This document shows positions 1 through 12,152 of a DNA stretch of 64,000 nucleotides, piece by piece. The stretch lies in contig CP141130.1 of assembly GCA_035236585.1 (NCBI GenBank), forward strand, positions 79,369,944 through 79,433,943, in the 5' to 3' direction. The notes below the pieces were generated by a model that did not search any database, had not been told where the DNA came from, and saw nothing but the letters and a program-made list of their open reading frames with translations. How positions within the stretch are numbered: position 1 is the stretch's first letter; each line of letters opens with the position of its first letter. Made by a program: the position numbers and the translations under genes. The DNA comes from Warburgia ugandensis. Taxonomy: Eukaryota; Streptophyta; Magnoliopsida; Canellales; Canellaceae.

Positions 1-915
1 GGATATGGCAAAGGAAAGTGGGCTTGGACTGACCATCAAGTATAGGAACGGGCCAAGCTTGTGCCTACTCAAGCAACTGTGGATGTGTTTCTGGAGTTGG
101 TTGAGGGAGATCCTAAGATCCAAGGAGAGCCAATGCTGAGATCCAAGCAGGAGTGGATGTTGACATTCAAGTAAAACATCCAGATGGACACATTGTAGAA
201 GGAGAAGCACATGTTGACATTGAAGAACGACAAGAGGATGAACACATGCAAGAAGAATTTGTGGTTGTTGAGATGACACCATAGATGGAAGTTGAGAATG
301 AAGAAGCACTCTGTGATTTTGACATTCCACTCCTACCATTGGATGTTGAGTTCCAAGTAGAGGGTTCATATGGAGAAGAACATGAGAATTATCGGCCTAA
401 GAAGGAGGAATAGCCATCGAGTGAAAATGATGATGTTTTGACAGATGATGAAGAGAGACAATGGATTTTGGCTGCTGGCAGACAGTCAAGGAGATTAAGT
501 GGCCAGCAAGGAGAGGCAAGGGATTGTGGTCAACAAGATACTCCTCAGGCAATGGTTGCAACACCTTCTCAGATTGCATGGACTCATCTAACTGCGAGTC
601 TTTCGCAGAAGATGGTGATTTACTAGAATGGAAGAAGAAAAATAACAAGCTACCTATTTGTCACCCAAGGCAAGGGCATGGTCCTTCAATGTTCAGAGTT
701 GGCATGAAATTTACCAGTGCATAGAATTTAAGGATGCAGCTTTGGCATACTCTGTGCAAGACCACAGGCCTATTAAATTCAAGAAATATGAAACAACCAG
801 GGTGGACATGCGAGAAGTGCCCTTTCAAAGTTTGTGTGTGTCCTATAAAAAGAGGACAAGACTATTCTGTGTGAGAACACAAACACACTTGTCTTAGAAC
901 AAATAGCTCACATCA
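1..915 (+). pseudogene. Mutator-like (MULE) transposase, decayed N-terminal fragment
   Basis: Cut transposons of the MuDR/MULE class encode a transposase with an acidic N-terminal region followed by a MuDR-type DNA-binding domain. Frame 3 (about 140-625) gives an acidic stretch with stops, including DDEERQWILAAGRQ. It is followed by FRVGMKFTSA (near 690-722, frame 2). After a frameshift, EFKDAALAYSVQDHRPIKFK (from about 724, frame 1) continues into a line resembling the family pattern of basic residues, VPF and a terminal H-T/L-C-like end. The switch of frames and in-frame stops show it is dead. No catalytic DDE region follows: LTR-like sequence begins at about 924, so the transposase is truncated there, and the left end lies outside the window. 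Family assignment comes from motif recall only. Confidence 0.6.
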
Positions 916-923
916 ACTCTTTT

Positions 924-1880
924 ATGACGACCCGGAAATTTATTAAGACTTTTTAAATATAATTTTGAAATAAAACAAACTTTCCACTAAAACTTTTTTC
1001 AAATATTTTGTAAAGGTAATAATTATTATAATTTAAAATCTCCGACTTCCCAATTCTTGCGTCATAATATAAAACTTCATATACATAATGAAAGTGTTGA
1101 ACCTAAATCAGCAGTAGCACTGCTAGTCACAGCCCAAACATACTCATCAGTCAATACTCAACATTAAATAAATTAAAGTTAATAAGTGTACATACATCTA
1201 ATAATAAGACGAATACTTCTATAAACAAGCTTTAGTACTCCAACTCTTCTTTTCCATGTCCGAAACTATCACCTGAAAAATGTTAGTTGTGAGGGGGTGA
1301 CTACGATCACCCAATGAGAATTGCAAGGCTAGACAAAACTATTCTGAATAAGATTATATTGGTATGTAGTACAAGCCATCGGTCAATCACTTGATTTCAA
1401 CTGTAATGACCCAGATTTTTAGAAAGACTTTTTAAATATAATTTCAAAATAAAGCAAAATTTTTGCACATTTTGTAAAATTAATAATTATTAAAGTTTGA
1501 ACCTCCATCTTCCGAATTCTAGCATCGTACAATAGAAGTTCATATACAAAATATAAGTGTAAAACCTAAATCAATAGTAAGACCATTAGTCACAGCCCTA
1601 ACATACTCATCAATCGATACTCAACTTTTAATAAATTAAAGTTAATAAGTGTATCAATGACAATTAACAAAACTAAATAATGTGTCATTGTCTAACAACA
1701 AAATGAAGACTTCTCTAAACAAACTTCAGTACTCCAATTATTCTTTTCAGCCTCCAAAACTATCATCCGAAAATGTTGGTTGTAAGAGGTGAGTACACCC
1801 ACTCAGTTAGAATAACAAGGCTACACAAAACTATTCAAAACAAAATTGTATCAATATGCAATATAAACTATCAATCAATT
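924..1880. repeat. Two tandem copies of a ~480-bp LTR-terminal segment
   Basis: Copy A 924-1400 and copy B 1402-1880 share, in order, the AAGACTTTTTAAATATAATTT block, TTCATATACA, the ATACTCATCA block, AAATTAAAGTTAATAAGTG and the AACTATCA..GAAAATGTT block. Copy B carries a short extra piece (about 1655-1690) that copy A lacks. The copies differ by many substitutions, so the duplication is old. Confidence 0.7.
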
Positions 1881-3315
1881 ACTCAATTTTGATAGAATTC
1901 CTTCGTATGTCGAAGCTATCAATGATAATAAATCTCCATCATATTTATCTAAATATAAATCATACATCAAAATCATTGATATTAATAAAACTTGATCATA
2001 TATATATATATATAACAATATCTATAAAATATTCGAGTATCAATACTTGCTGAAGTATTCAATACCTATTAAAGTAGTTAATACAGTTACTAACCCTCTA
2101 GGCTAACTGACATGAAATGCACATCTCGCATGCAATACATACGTACAAAAATCATTGCTTGCTAGCAAGCAAGGCTCTCCTATGCGCCATGTCGTGATCA
2201 TATTACTTAGAAACTACACCGCTTCGATGGGTAGGAACGGATCGTGTGAACAGTAGAGTATTACCCTTGTTACTCCATTTGAATATGCCTATCTGGATGG
2301 TATCTCAAATAAATAAGGATCTAGGGGTCAAGCTGGTCCTATCATATATAGCTAGCAAGGGTGTCTAATCGACCACTCACTTGGTGTAAAACATATCTCA
2401 CGAGTTTAACTGACTACTTGATTCACATCCGGTACCTATTGTGGATGCCTAACTTGTCATCCAACTAGCCTACTCATGCCTTTGGCATGTCAATAAAATC
2501 TAAATAAAAAATATCTATAGTAATCATCCTATATAATACTTTCCATAAATGGTCAAAATTATTAAAAAAATATTCTTCTCAAAACCCAATTGACAAATTC
2601 CATGCACAAACATTTTTATGCTTGTATAATAATTACATACAAGGTTTTAAACCTTTCTTTAGTTTTTCTCAACTTCCAAAACTTAGTACTAAAGTTCTGA
2701 CTAGAAGTTCACACACTTAGTCCAAATGGTAGTTATCAATTATGCCAATGATCTAGTCAATAGTGCTTAAGTATTTAAAACTTATACTTTATTTTGGAAG
2801 TTCTAACTTTTCATTTTTATTCAAAAAAATTCAGAGATATTAAAATAGCTTCAAAGTTATAAATTATTAACTATTCATTGAATCATGTCTTTTAGAATCA
2901 TTACTTCATGCTAGAATACAGTGATATAATCAACAACATGTTCTTTTCCAATTGACTAGAAATAATCAAATTTTTTATGTGTACATAACCTACAGTTTAT
3001 TTTTTAAAGAGTATTTATAAATATGTTATAAATTTTCTAAAAGAGTATTAAGTATTATTGCTAATTTTCTTTGCTAAGAAAATAGGCTATTACTTTTTCA
3101 CAATCGTTGTCAGAACTGACACTTCATTAGGTCTATAACTTATACAAGAAAACCATATACAAATGTATTAAATTCTTTGTATAAAATTATCTTAAAATAA
3201 TTTTTATTTTTGAAGTTATCAAATAGTATCTAATGTATTGTTTTCATTTAACTTTCTAAGTATAATAAAATTAGAATTAATAACAAATTTACGTAAAAAA
3301 TTTAGAGCCATTACA
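924..3315 (-). mobile_element. Probable reverse-strand LTR (solo or partial) with a duplicated terminal segment
   Basis: On the minus strand the block would begin at 3315 with TGTAATGGCTC and end near 924 with CCGGGTC, the style of the TGTAAT...GTTACA LTRs elsewhere in this window. The terminal segment exists twice in tandem, 924-1400 and 1402 to about 1880: both begin (plus strand) GACCC, then AAGACTTTTTAAATATAATTT, then the ACTCATCA..ATACTCAAC blocks at matching spacing. AT-rich, no coding capacity. No target-site duplication was found, so the boundaries are tentative and two overlapping LTR ends are also possible. Confidence 0.4.
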
Positions 3316-4016
3316 TTCAGTTTTAAAATAATAATTTAATGGTTTTTATGTCTCTAAATAATTTAGATATTAATTTTCAAAATAATTGAATTAAATATAT
3401 TTATATATTTATAATATTATTTCTGAAATCCTCATGCTATAACAGCAATTAGTTATTTCAATAATTTTCAACTCTAAGATTAGATTTTATATGCGTCTAA
3501 GTATATATAGTAGAATTTGTGTGCAAAACATATTCTGATAAAAGAAAGATACAATTTCATTGCACACATTTGGCAATAGGATGACAATAACAAGAGTCAG
3601 ACAAGAATACTCTATTCAAAGGCCAAGAATACTCCATTCAAATGCCTGCCATAAAACAACAAAATTATTATCTCATGAAGCAGCAAATCTGCACCCAAAT
3701 ACATTCCACTTAGTACTTGTTCTTGCTATTTTGCTGTTATTTTAACATAAAATTTCCATTATGAACCTAGTCAAATAGTTTCTAGGTCCTCCGCTTTCTA
3801 GTTATGGATGGAGGCCACAAAATTTTTAGCTCATTGGATGAGTCTAAGCCTTTGAATTATAGGGAGAACGAAGTGGATTTTTTTTTTAATTTTAACTTTG
3901 AAGTTTGAATCACCCATTAAAAGCTTGGAAGTAGAAGGTTATAGGCATTAAAGGAAGCTTTTTTGTGCACAACTCATACATAATCTAACCGTAAGCTCTC
4001 TTTCTTACTGACAAAA
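3316..4016. other. Gene-free stretch
   Basis: AT-rich DNA. The reading frames here are short and show no recognisable domain. I see no repeat or signal beyond homopolymer runs (for example T10 near 3880). Confidence 0.5.
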
Positions 4017-4193
4017 AGGGCAGCCCCGGTGCATGAAGCTCCCGCCTATGCGGGGTTCGGGGAAGGAGCAGAATACAAGGGCCAATAGTAGGCAGTTTAC
4101 CTTGTATTTTGCAAGAGGTTGATTCCACACCTTGAACCCATGACCTAAAGGTCACATGATGGCAACTTTTACCATTGCGCCAAGGCTCCCCTT
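4017..4193 (-). mobile_element. Au SINE (full length)
   Basis: tRNA-derived non-autonomous retroposon of the Au family. On the minus strand it runs from GGGGAGCCTTGGCGCAATGG (A-box region) through the B-box-like GGGTTCAAGGTGTGG to GGGCTGCCC followed by a short T run. Flanks show an imperfect target-site duplication: CTTTCTTACTGAC at 4000-4012 and CTTTATTACTGAC at 4198-4210. Confidence 0.88.
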
Positions 4194-4512
4194 CTCCCTT
4201 TATTACTGACCAATTACCTAATTAGTTACTAAACTCTTTTTATATCATTTCATATTCATCACAATAACATCATAGGTTCGATTGCTTAGAAGTGGAATGA
4301 ATTCTGATCATTTTTGAGGCAAGTGTTGGCATCATTGTGAACAAGCAGACCATAGACCACCACTAATTTCCACAAGCAAGGTGATTTTAGTTGATAACCT
4401 CATCACCATATTCATTCTCATAAGCCAGAGATCAGTACTGGTAAATTTTGGTTACATATCTTATTTGTAGATGTAGTAAGAATAGAGAGCTGGAGGGGTT
4501 AATACATCAGAA

Positions 4513-4572
4513 GGGGAGCCTTGACGCAATGGTAAAAGTTGTCATCATGTGACCTTGAGGTCACGGGTTCAA
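4513..4572 (+). mobile_element. Au SINE, 5' part (split by solo LTR)
   Basis: GGGGAGCCTTGACGCAATGG to the B-box GGGTTCAA, then cut by the LTR that starts at 4573. The rest of the same SINE resumes at 7543. The 16-bp duplication AGGGGTTAATACATCA lies just before this half (4494-4509) and just after the other half (7669-7684), which shows the two halves are one insertion. Confidence 0.92.
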
Positions 4573-7542
4573 TGTAATATCCTTAATTTTTAGGATAAAA
4601 TAGGAAATTGTTAAATAAATAAAAATAAAAATTTATAGATAGAAATTTTTCCTGAAAATATAATAATTAGAAAGTGCTCGTCGATACAAATCTAACGCCA
4701 CCAAGAACGCGAAAAACGGAGCTCAAACAAGGGAGTTATGAGCCGTCGAAGTAGTAAGGGCAAATTGGTCATTTGATAGAGACGTGTTAGACAGGGGTCC
4801 AAGTTGATAATGGCACCCTCGTCTTCCACACGTCTCTACCAATGCCGGAAAAATCGCTGGAGAGACATGGGAAGAGACGTGTGGGGAAGAGAAACTCTTC
4901 CCCAAGACTCTAAAATCTATATCTAATCATCCTCAGGAGCCAAAACGCTCTACTTTGAGCGTTCCTCTGGGATTTTTAGCTCATACCCCTAGCTTTGCAA
5001 GTTCTGAGTTTTCAGGCGAGTGCAACCCCGGCAACATGAGCAACTCCGGCTAAGTGCAAGGTAAGCCTCAAATCTATGTTTTTCGTTATTTATTAATTAG
5101 AAAAATAATTAGGAAAGCATTTAAAAATTAGGAAAAAAAATCAGATTTTTAGGAACCTGTGTGCATGCTACTGTTGGAGCATGATTTTATAGATCAAACC
5201 TCATTCGTTTGAAAATCGCACCGTCCAACTAGTGCAAAAGAGACCCAAGAGCATACCCTTTAAATTTGGGAGTGATCCAACGGTGGATTTCTCCAGAAAC
5301 GCAAAAACCAGTACATATGGATGATTTTAGGAACTTGGGAAAAATCATTTAAAAACCATGGTTTTTGGCAAAATCAGTGGAAAAGGAGGGCATAAATGGA
5401 TTCTAGAGAGAATTCTAAAGAAAATGGAGCAAAAATCACGCAAAACAGAGCTCTGTAGCTCCGCTGGAGACGACCAGAATCCGGTCGTCTTCTCCGGCGT
5501 CGTCAATGGCGTCGGCGCCCTGGCGCTGACGCCAGGACGCACTCGGGGATGCACAAAGGACGACGTCACATGACATCGTCGTCGCACGCGTGCGCGGCGC
5601 TGCACGCGTGCAGGGGAAAGCCAGTTGGCGGTCGCGATGGGGCTGGGACGCAGCGCGTCCTGGCGGAAGACGCACGGCGTGCGTCCTGTGCAGCGTCTGC
5701 GTCTTCATGCGCCGGTATACGCCGGTGTAAACCGGCCGAAAAGGGCGCCGCCAGTATAAACCACCTTATGGTGGTCCAGCAGGCCCCATTTGAGGGTAGT
5801 TGTCACAAAAACTTGATTTCTAGGAGCTAGAGAGGTCCAAATCACGATCCGAAAGAGGCGTTGTGACCGTATTGACGACGCGGACCTAGTTTTAACTTAA
5901 AAACTTAGAAATGACAACTTTTTATTTAGAAAAATATTAAAATAGTGATGTGACATGTACAGGTGCATGTGAATATACCAGTTAAAGAGATTTATTAGCA
6001 AGCTAGTGGTCTCACACTGAGGTAGGTGACGACAACTAATGTTTTGCCTTGATTTTAAACCATATTTAAACATAGCATCATGTGTGATCGTGTTTTAAAT
6101 TGAAATTCTTATTTACCGTGTATTTCATGCGACATTGAGTACAGGATGATTATTCCAAAATGAAATCTTTTACTGAATAAACTTATTTAAAATGCTTTTA
6201 CAAGCATGATGTTAATTAGTTATGCTTAATTAGAGACTTATTTCTTATTATATATATAGAAAATGCATGGATTTACATAGAAATGATAATAGAGGCTTAT
6301 TAGCTGGTCCTTTTATAGGCTAACCCCAAGATGAGGGGCATGTCTTGAGGATTGCAAGCTATAAGTGCTCTTGAGTTTTAGCATATACATATGATTTCCG
6401 TGTTTTATATTTGATGACGGGTGCTCTCGCCCGGTGGGCGTCATGCTAGGAGGGATAGGGCTGGCCACCCACCTTCCGAGATTATGATGTGATGATTTTG
6501 TGATATGATAGACACTTGCCCATAGATGGCATTCGGTAGGGGTTTGGTAACATGGATAGTCCACACTATCGGTCTGAGCCTTTCCATGGGGACAGACTCT
6601 AAGTCTCCTATTATGGTGTCGACGGAGAGCGGCGGTGGTTGATACCCATGGAGGGTTGCCACTGCAGCATGATGGCCCATATTCTTGTTATGTGTGCATG
6701 TATGATGAGCATGATTATGGATGTTATGCCTGGGTGTGACGACATTCAAAAGTTGATTATGAGTACTCCTGATCAGTGATATTAGTACGATGGTGGGACC
6801 CATTACCTTAGGGTGCCTTTATTCTTGTTGTATGCTCCATTATATTGATTCATGTCATGTTTTAACTCCGTGAATTGTATGTTTTAGCATATGGAATAAA
6901 TTGACATTTATTTGAACATGGCATTATGATATCATTATTTTCATAAATGTTAGACTTTTCATCAGAGTTGTTCATTATTTCTTTCATTTATTACATTAAT
7001 TGTCTATGTACCTACACAAGCGATAGCTTGCTGAGGCATTGCTTTGTTTTGTAATGCCTTAGATCTCGAGTGCGATAACAGGAAAGGCAAGGCTGTTGAG
7101 AAGCCGTGAGAGTTGCTGAAGACCATTTTTCTATAGTGTTAAACAGTGATGTGAGTCATTAAACAGGATTATCATTTGGATTTTATTATGAACTGCATAC
7201 TTTATATTTGGATGTGATTTAGATGTTTGGACATATGTTGGACATTTATACGGGATGTTATGATGGATAGACCCTGGGCCATATTATTATTGTGTTTTGG
7301 ACATTTATTTGAATTAAAATAAAGGCGCCTATTTATTTGACGTTGATTTATACGCGGATTATTTATTTATGTTTAAATTACATGTACGTCATTTTGAGAA
7401 AGGAAAACTAACACCCGGAGTTTTTAATATAGGTTTAGTAAAATGTTAAATAAATCTTTTATCAAGGGATCCCAAATGCTCTTATTTAAAATGCCATTAT
7501 TATTATAAATAAAAAAATGTCTTAAAAATCCGGGGTGTTACA
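4573..7542 (+). mobile_element. Solo LTR of a large-LTR (probably Ty3/Gypsy) retrotransposon
   Basis: Starts TGTAATATCC and ends GGGTGTTACA, giving matched TG...CA ends. A 6-bp repeat GTTCAA flanks it (4567-4572 and 7543-7548). It has no coding region, a GC-rich, CpG-rich block at about 5450-5760, and near its end a CTTGCTGAG motif followed by a hairpin (7034-7059). A second copy, 2.39 kb, sits at 47894-50281. Gypsy assignment is inferred from LTR length and ends; no pol region survives. The six-base rather than five-base duplication could reflect a one-base boundary difference. Confidence 0.85.
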
Positions 7543-7669
7543 GTTCAAGGTGTGGAATCAACCTCTTGCAAAAATGCAAGGTAACGCTGCCTACTTTAGG
7601 CCATTGTGGCCCGCCCCTTCCCCGGACCCCGCATAGGCGGAAGCTTCGTGCACCGAGGCTGCCCTTTTA
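7543..7669 (+). mobile_element. Au SINE, 3' part (split by solo LTR)
   Basis: Resumes with GTTCAAGGTGTGG, then CTCTTGCAAAAATGCAAGGT, the GGCCCGCCCCTTCCCCGGAC block and GGCTGCCCTTTTA. It is followed by the second copy of the 16-bp SINE target-site duplication at 7669-7684. Confidence 0.92.
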
Positions 7670-7849
7670 GGGGTTAATACATCAAAATTTTATCTAGAAA
7701 TGGATTTTCAGAGTTCGTTCTCCTCTAATTACATCTCAGAATCCATAAATCATACAAGTTTTGACCACTTTGTTCTCCAATCAGAGCGTCATTGAGACAA
7801 TAAGACATTCTTGGAAGCTAGCAGGCTCTCAACAACCTGATTATGTTTT

Positions 7850-9500
7850 TAAGGTGTTTGGCACAGCGATGACAATCTATTGGATCTATTTTATCCATTG
7901 CTTTTCACAGAGTCAAAACACAAATAAATTATTCAACAAGCAGTCAAGTTCTAGGCTGTTTATCTCTGATAATTGTATACATGTCCTCAAGGATGGTGGT
8001 TTGGCTGTCAAGATTAAAGAACTCAGTGCAGCCCTTCTATCTAAATGGCAATGGAGAATTGCTGATAACAACACCCTATAGCAAAAGCACCTTGAAAGAG
8101 AGACAAACCAAGTAAACATTGGTAGACCAAGGCATTTGAATGTAGAAGAGAATCTCGTGTGGAAGAAGATTACTTAGAATTGAACCACTTCAGGAATAAT
8201 ATTAGATTCAGTCTCAAGAAAGGGACTTGGTTAATTTTTGGGTGGATAAATGGTGTGGAGATACCATATTAAAGTTGCTCAGTGGCATTTACATTTACTA
8301 ATAATTATACTGAAGAAGTTTGGGACATTAAATTGAGAAGAACAGTTAGAGAGTTTCAAGAGAAGGAATTTTCGAGACTTGAAAAGAAGTTTGGTGACTT
8401 GCTTCATTGACCCCAACAAAAATAAATAGGTTGTTTGGAAAGATAATTCTAGTAAACTGCACACAGTTGAGTTGGTTTCAGAATACCTCATTCCTGATGT
8501 GGAGCACGACTGCTGTATTCTCTTATTTGGAACTCAGTAGCTCAAACAATGTTGTTACCTTTGCTCGGGTAGTAGCTCATAATGAGATGCTCACTAAAGA
8601 TAAAATGCAAAGCAGTGAACATCCAGCTCCAACAAGATGCTACTTTTGTGGCAGTGCCAAATTGAAGTTGAGAGCATTTGTGGATTCACTGAAGTTGCCA
8701 CTCAAATTAGGCGCAAGTCTTTATCCATTCAACATCAAATGTGTCATGCCTAATACCACAAATGAAGCTATTATTCACAGGTATAATCCGATTAGAAAAG
8801 CTAGATTAAATCTTAGATTTATTTATAGTCGTCCTTTGGGCTATTTGGGCCAAAAGGAACTATTAGCTGTTTACGTTGGTAGAAAGAAGCCAGCCACACT
8901 CATATCTTAGCAAGCTCATATGATGGTGTGCTTGGGAAATCACATACTCCATATTTCAAAGGGCTTACGGCAATGTAAATAGATAGAAAATGGAAAGAAA
9001 TAACATCGATATATAAGCACAAAGACAAACAGAAACAGCAGGGTCAGGCCCCTCCTTTAGGCAGTTTCAAACTAAATATCAATGGTATCTTCTGGTAACC
9101 CTGGTAAATCAATGGTATCTTCTGGTAACCCGTGGTCCTACGAAGTATGGAGATCTTGTTAGAGACAGTAGTGGCACTGTTTTGTTGGATTATACAGGTC
9201 TAGGGCTGATATTGCAAATGATACAGAGGTGGAGAGAATTGGTGTTGATCAAGGAGTGAAATTTTGGGCTCAAAATAGAACGTACAATTTGATTATTGAA
9301 GAGGACTCAAGTCACTGTTAAACGAATATCCTAGATATGCAAGGGCCCAGGAAGATTTTGGGAAACCATGGATCCATTAGAAAAATATAAGTGGCTGCTC
9401 CAGGACGAGCATTCACACTAACATGGTATTTATGGATTGGCAGAGATGGATTAGGATGAGTTAGAGGAGTTGGTATAGATGACATGATATGGCTCATTTC
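7850..9500 (+). pseudogene. L1-type LINE ORF2, decayed 3' half (RT thumb, zf-RVT, RNase H)
   Basis: Plant L1-type LINEs encode reverse transcriptase followed by a zf-RVT segment and often an RNase H domain. Seen here in order, across several frames: KDGGLAVKIKELSAALLSKW (about 7990-8050, like the family GGLG.R.L..FN.ALL.KW pattern); a WCGDT-like and EVWDIKLRRTVREF region (8230-8360); VVWKDNSS (about 8430); LTKDKMQ...RCYFCGSA (8590-8660, zf-RVT-like); WAIWAKRN (about 8835-8860); then VRDSSGTVLL and NLIIEEDS (about 9160-9310), typical of the RNase H domain. Frameshifts and stops are frequent, so it is dead. A 5' end is absent; the copy looks 5'-truncated or eroded. Confidence 0.72.
9075..9132. 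repeat. Short tandem duplication inside the LINE remnant
   Basis: AATCAATGGTATCTTCTGGTA-type unit (AATGGTATCTTCTGGTAACC) occurs at about 9080 and again at about 9112, a 32-bp step, in the RNase H part of the LINE remnant. Confidence 0.8.
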
Positions 9501-9599
9501 CATCTCAAGAAAAATACAGGGTTGGGGCGAACTTTGGGATGTGAAGAAATGGTTCTCCTTTTACACAATTAATGAGATAAGATGGCTTGAGATGCAAGT

Positions 9600-9840
9600 G
9601 ATATGCAAACCATTAACAGTGAACTGAGATGAGATTGAGATTTCTCATCTCATCTAAATCACCACTAACAGTGAGCCGGGATGAGATGGTTTTCAACTCA
9701 TCTTCTCTCGAGCACCATTAACAGTGAGAAGAGGAAATATTGCTTCTTCTCATCTCAGCTCAAGAACCAGCAACAGTGATCTGGGCCATATCATCTCATC
9801 ATAAGTCAGATTATCTCATATCAAGCACCACTAACATCCC
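9600..9840. repeat. Degenerate ~52-bp tandem array (ACCATTAACAGTGA / GAGATGAGAT)
   Basis: The core ACCAYTAACAGTGA starts at 9609, 9661, 9714, 9765 and (partly) 9827, steps of 52, 53, 51 and 62. Between cores lie GAGATGAGAT and its complement ATCTCATCTC, so each unit can fold on itself. Related but weaker units occur at 42545-42690. No coding potential. Confidence 0.75.
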
Positions 9841-10150
9841 GAGAGATCTGCAAACTCAGATGTAGACCAACTTTGCTCGGGATGCAGCAGGAACAAAGAA
9901 ATAAATTCTCTTGACAATGAGTGTTATATGGCTACTGTTTTTTATTCTTAGAATATTAATATCTTGGCAGTCTACAGTAAGGATTGCTTTGTGCAGTGCA
10001 TTTGCCAGTTGTAGGCATATCCTTTTGGATGGGTTGTATATCTCAATCATAAATCTTTATCGCCGGTCAAACAAGGTGAAAATTCTATCCATGTTTTCAG
10101 GCTGGCAATGGCAGGTGCTGAGCTCACCATCCATGGATAAGTTTACGTAC

Positions 10151-10319
10151 AGTTTGTTGTTGCTCTCAAGGGATGTGACTTTGAGGTTACGGGTTCAAAG
10201 CATGGAATTAGTCTCTTGCAAAAATGTAAGATAAGGCTGCTTACTTTAAGCGATTGTGGCCCGCCCCTTCTCTGAACCCCGCATAGGCAGGAGCTTCATG
10301 GACTCAGGCTGCCCTCTTT
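10151..10319 (+). mobile_element. Au SINE, 5'-truncated
   Basis: GTGACTTTGAGGTTACGGGT, CTCTTGCAAAAATGTAAG, the GTGGCCCGCCCCTTC block and CAGGCTGCCCTCTTT match the Au SINE. The A-box end is missing. Confidence 0.82.
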
Positions 10320-11721
10320 GTTGTTCCTCTCATGAGCCACTTATCAAGAGAAATCTAGCCACATTCGAGTTAAATCTAACAGTATTTCTGAAAGTTCATG
10401 CCTACCAGTCCTACATTGAACCTATCAGCTTATAAAGCAAAACTTGGAATGAGTGGGGCTGCTTGTATTCAACATTTCATATGCTCAAAATATTATTTAA
10501 TGTAACTAGTTTGTGTGCACCGAGGGGCATTGCTAATCTACTACTCACATGTAGAATATACGTAACTTAATCCCATTGCTCTACAAGTTGGATGTGTCTT
10601 AATCGATGGCCCTTCATCTAGGGATCAAGCCAAGGGTTTGGTTTGGTTGGGCAGATGAAATCTGATAGTCTTAAATGAGCAACAAAGTTCAAGAATCCAT
10701 TCTCTATAATTTCTTCTCATAAAATCTAACTGTGGTAGTGCTAATTCAAGTGAAACACTTAAGTAAAAACAAAAACTTATTTCTCATTCTAATAACTGCA
10801 AGTACACAATACTGGAGTCTAATTCCAAAAATTCAATTTTCTTGCATAAGAATTGATTCTGAAACCCTTCCTAAATTATGGCACTAGTTAATCCCATCTA
10901 TTCAATTTTCAAACAGGGCTTTTGAATTCAAAGGTCAAATGACTAAGAAAATATGATCATTGTATATCTATTAAGCTAATCCACAGACTTCAAATCAGTT
11001 AGACAATGAAGTGAAGATGCTAATGCAGACTCCTTCCATTGTCATCCCATGCATCCAAGTGTCATTTATTAGTATTTTTTATCCATTTTAAACAGTGGTA
11101 TTAGAATTATTATTATTATTATCAATTCAACAATTTGCAGCTGACACATTAGGAAGCGTCCTCAATGTCAAACGTTACACCAGTAGGTCTAAATCTCTGG
11201 TTCGAAGACATGTTAAGTGATCCTATTGGCCATTTTATATGTCCACCATTTTTGCCGGAATGACGGGCTAAGTGATCCGACTTTGCCTTTACTTTTGCCG
11301 AATTAAAAAGCTAACCATATGGGTTTGGAGCCCTTTCCTAGTAGTCACATTTGGGGACCAGTATGGTTTGTAGTCATTGAATGGTCCCCTTATCCATCAA
11401 GCCACGTTCAGCATCCTACCAAAAAGTTTTTATCCACGAACTTGATAAGCTTTAATGTATGGATAACATATTTTGTTGGTCATGCGTATCAATATCATGC
11501 CTAATGAACCTAATCGTGGTGGGAGTCGTATTATAAACGACCATGGTCTAGATGGCAAATAATGCTCCAACCAATTTGGTTTGTGATGTTGTAGACCAAT
11601 ATGGTGCGCATTGTTATGATGGGCCATTAGAGAACACTATGTAAAAAAGCAAGTCTCACTATGTGACAAAAGAATATAGTTATGCATATATGTACTATGT
11701 ACTATTTTCAAGGGTACTAAT
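10320..11721. other. Gene-free stretch
   Basis: No coding frame longer than about 65 codons and no family I recognise. A (TTA)n run lies at about 11107-11122. I see no other organised feature. Confidence 0.5.
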
Positions 11722-12152
11722 TGGTAATAACCCCAAATTTGTAGTGTAATTGAACAAATAAATAATATTTAAAATTTTCAAAAAAATCAGGCTGGAATAT
11801 TAGGTTGTTAGTAATGCACTTTTTATAAAAATAGAAGCATAAGTTAAAATATAGATATTTGAAATGTACTCGAAAAATCGAATCAAATGACTATAAGTAC
11901 GCTAAATTCCAAGTTCGGACGAAAATTTTCTATTTTTCTCGAATTTTGAATTAAAAGGGCAAAATGATAATTTTACTTTTAGTGGGACCCACAAAAGTTA
12001 GGTAAGGACTGAGATTAACAATGATTCAAGACAAGCATCAGCCACCACTCAATCCCAAGTGGAGGAAGTGGAATTTCTACTCTCCATGTTAATATTTGGA
12101 GTGAAAATTAGATTAAAATAAAAAATTTATTTAAAAATTCCCAAAACTTGCC

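Noticed and set aside
8407..8910. 167-codon plus-strand frame as a separate gene
   Set aside because: Its content (zf-RVT-like and WAIWAKRN-like pieces in several frames) fits a decayed LINE.
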